Positions 62,147-64,000 of a DNA stretch of 64,000 nucleotides are shown in pieces. The notes beneath the pieces were generated by a model. The model made no database searches, was not told where the DNA came from, and worked only from the letters and a program-made list of their open reading frames with translations. The position numbers and the translations under genes are program-made. The stretch lies in NCBI GenBank assembly GCA_009733775.1, contig WOGZ01000118.1:29293-93292 (forward strand), given 5' to 3'. Source of the stretch: Alectoria sarmentosa (lineage: Eukaryota; Ascomycota; Lecanoromycetes; Lecanorales; Parmeliaceae). How positions within the stretch are numbered: the first letter of the stretch is position 1; each line of letters opens with the position of its first letter.

Positions 62147-63634
62147 TTATTCGAGATTTTATATTATATCGTTCGCGAATATATAATGTTAAAAGTTTTT
62201 AAAATTTGCTTTATCTTTGATCACATCGTAAATTATATTTTTATAATAATCTCGAATATAAAAAATCTTCGACATTTTTATCTTAAAGAGTTCAAAATTT
62301 TATATAAATTTAAATTCAAAATGCATTTTTTATAAATCTTATAATTCTTTATCATCGTTATTATCATTAAAATTATTCACGTTCGCGTATTTATTATTGA
62401 ATTTATCATTTAAAATAAAAATTATTTTAATAATAAAAATGAGTTATCGACTATAATAACTTTCGCTTAACAATATTATAACACGATAATTTAAAAAAAA
62501 ATAACGAAAAAAACTTTCGCGATTTAAATCGTTAAAATTCGAATCGAAATTATTAAGATTTATTTCTTCAATAACGCGAAATTGAGATTTCAAATTTTTA
62601 TTCTTTATGTTGAGATTTTGTATCTTTTTTTTAAACTTTTCATTTCGATTATAATAAATATTTTTACAATTATATAATCATTTCTCGTTGTTGCGAGAAA
62701 TCAAAAAAGAAATTTTTTTTTTTTTGAATTATTAAGTAAATAATGTTATTTATTTTTTGCTCTTGATGAGAGCTTAATATAATTTTTAATTTTATTTTTA
62801 ATAAATAATTATATTAATAATAAGACTTTTAATTGCATTATATCATTTTTCAAAATAAAAAATTACACTTTCGATGAACTTTTATATATTTTGAACTTTC
62901 GCAAAAATCGATTCATATTTTTTCTCAACATCGTCTTCGATTTTCGTGAGAAAAAGTTCGTTTTATAAATTATCAAATTTAATAATATATCTTCTTTTAA
63001 TAAAAGATTGAGACTTTGATTTAACTTGTTTTTCTTTTTTAATTCGACGTAATTTTTTATATCGATTATTTTCTTTTATATTTAAATTATTAAGATTTGA
63101 TTTATTATTATTAAATTAAACGATTTAAATTAATCGTTACGTAATATAAATAAAAATAATGTTCGATATAAACTCAAATCGAGCGAAACGAGAAAATGTC
63201 AACGCAGTTTCTTTTTATATTTTTTTTTAACGTCTCCTTTCATCGTGATCTTTTTTTTATCGACTTTTTTAAATCTTGTTAATGCGTATAATAAAATTAT
63301 ATTTTAAACAACGCGCGTTATAACAATAATTAAATGAAATGCGTTTTTAACAATTACTTTATAAAAAATCGAATTGAAAATTCATATTGAATTCGATTTT
63401 AATTTTAAAATATTTCTTAATTCTTTTCGAAGTACAATGCGTCGCGTATAATTAACTTTTAATGATATTCGAATTAATATTTCATTAATAAATAATGTTA
63501 TTTTATATAAATGCGAGTATTATATTTATGTTAAGATTTTTTTTGCGTAATAATCGCGTAAAAGTAAATTTATTCGACTCGGTGATTAATTAAGTGATTT
63601 ATTATAAAAAGAATAATTAATATTATATTAAAGA

Positions 63635-63851
63635 TTGCACATTAAACTTAAATAGCACTTATATATAATTTAAATAAAATATTAATTATGTTATATTACA
63701 AATGTATATTAATATTAAAAAATATGTGAACGTCAAAATTCGGCGTTAATGCGCTATCGGCGTTAAGTGCCAAGCCGCGCTAAACCTAATCGGGTTGCGT
63801 ATTGAAAAGAGGTTGATTGAAAAAATAAACTGAGAGGTTGAAATTATAACA
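63635..63851 (-). repeat. Right (5') LTR of element C
   Basis: Uninterrupted copy; begins tgcacattaaactt and ends aaattataaca. It serves as the empty-site reference for the insertion of element A after tgcACATT. Confidence 0.85.
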
Positions 63852-64000
63852 ATAACAAATTTAACAAATTTTTTATATATTTTCAAATAAGCGCAACTTT
63901 ATATAAAATTCGTAAATCGTAAATGATATAACGATAAAATAAATAAAAAACGTAAATTTCTCGCTTAATAATCGTAGATCGTAAAACGTAAAATTCGAAT
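63852..64000. other. AT-rich flank beyond element C
   Basis: 149 bases of AT-rich DNA to the window edge. No feature recognised; probably more of the same repeat compartment. Confidence 0.5.

Larger units (their letters stand above)
47841..63851 (-). mobile_element. Element C: RIP-degraded Ty3/gypsy LTR retrotransposon, host of the nested insertions
   Basis: LTRs are the right copy 63635-63851 (217 bp, tgcaca...ataaca) and the left copy 47841-47848 plus 57013-57220 (216 bp once element A and the duplicated ACATT are removed). They differ mostly by transitions. On the minus strand the left copy is the 3' LTR: a purine tract (gagaaggaaaataa) lies directly before it at 57221-57234. The internal region 57221-63634 (6.4 kb) reads leftward as gag, protease, reverse transcriptase, then RNase H/integrase remnants. 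Without insertions the element is about 6.85 kb. The immediately flanking five bases (gggac left, ataac right) do not match, so its own target duplication is not confirmed. Confidence 0.82.
47100..64000. other. AT-rich, RIP-degraded repeat compartment
   Basis: From about 47.1 kb to the right edge the sequence is overwhelmingly A and T, with TpA-rich words and stop codons in all six frames every few dozen codons. Open frames longer than 100 codons are rare and those that exist are remnants of retroelement genes. This is the signature of repeat-induced point mutation (C to T at CpA), which acts on duplicated DNA in Pezizomycotina. It holds at least three nested LTR elements, described separately, and no intact gene. 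Confidence 0.9.

Overview
The window comes from a filamentous ascomycete (Pezizomycotina). Genes are intron-rich, with short introns (about 45-200 bp) carrying GT-AG, and in two cases GC-AG, borders. They sit on both strands and encode typical fungal proteins: a Cyk3 cytokinesis factor, a KDM5 demethylase with JmjN-ARID-PHD-JmjC order, Ubp15, Ctk1 and the RCI/PMP3 proteolipid. All gene models were spliced by hand from reading frame, splice consensus and family conservation. There is no transcript evidence. The species cannot be named from the sequence.

Gene-rich part (1 to about 47.1 kb). From the left: the N-terminal part of CYK3 (-), thymidylate kinase (+), SLX1 (-), a KDM5-type H3K4 demethylase (+), a broken double-psi-barrel secreted-protein gene (-), queuine tRNA-ribosyltransferase accessory subunit (-), a thaumatin-like secreted protein (-), a PQ-loop membrane protein (+), a small secreted proline/histidine-rich protein (+), UBP15/USP7 deubiquitinase (-), a mitochondrial PDK/BCKDK-type kinase (+), a large uncharacterised protein ending in a UIM-like helix (+), CTK1 (+), PMP3 (+), an F-box-like protein (-), GTP cyclohydrolase I (-) and NADH pyrophosphatase (-). 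These are housekeeping genes of nucleotide metabolism, DNA repair, chromatin, transcription and ubiquitin pathways, without an obvious functional cluster. Intergenic stretches of 0.5-2.3 kb hold simple repeats and no confident genes.

AT-rich part (about 47.1 to 64 kb). Base composition switches abruptly to strongly AT-rich DNA full of stop codons in every frame, as expected for repeat-induced point mutation (RIP). It resolves into three nested LTR retroelements. Element C (Ty3/gypsy, minus strand, LTRs of about 216 bp) is the oldest. Its left LTR was hit by element A (plus strand, 151-bp LTRs, only a gag remnant inside, target duplication ACATT). The right LTR of A was hit by element B (Ty3/gypsy chromovirus, plus strand, 148-bp LTRs, target duplication CTTTT/CTTTC). 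The LTR pairs agree in length once the insertions are removed, and both filled sites can be checked against an empty copy inside the window. Protease, reverse transcriptase, integrase and chromodomain remnants are recognisable but dead.

No wholly new biochemical system was seen. The most notable observations are the datable retroelement nest, a 12-nt microexon behind a stop-free 111-nt intron in the NADH pyrophosphatase gene, two GC-AG introns, and the unrecognised 1,023-residue UIM protein.
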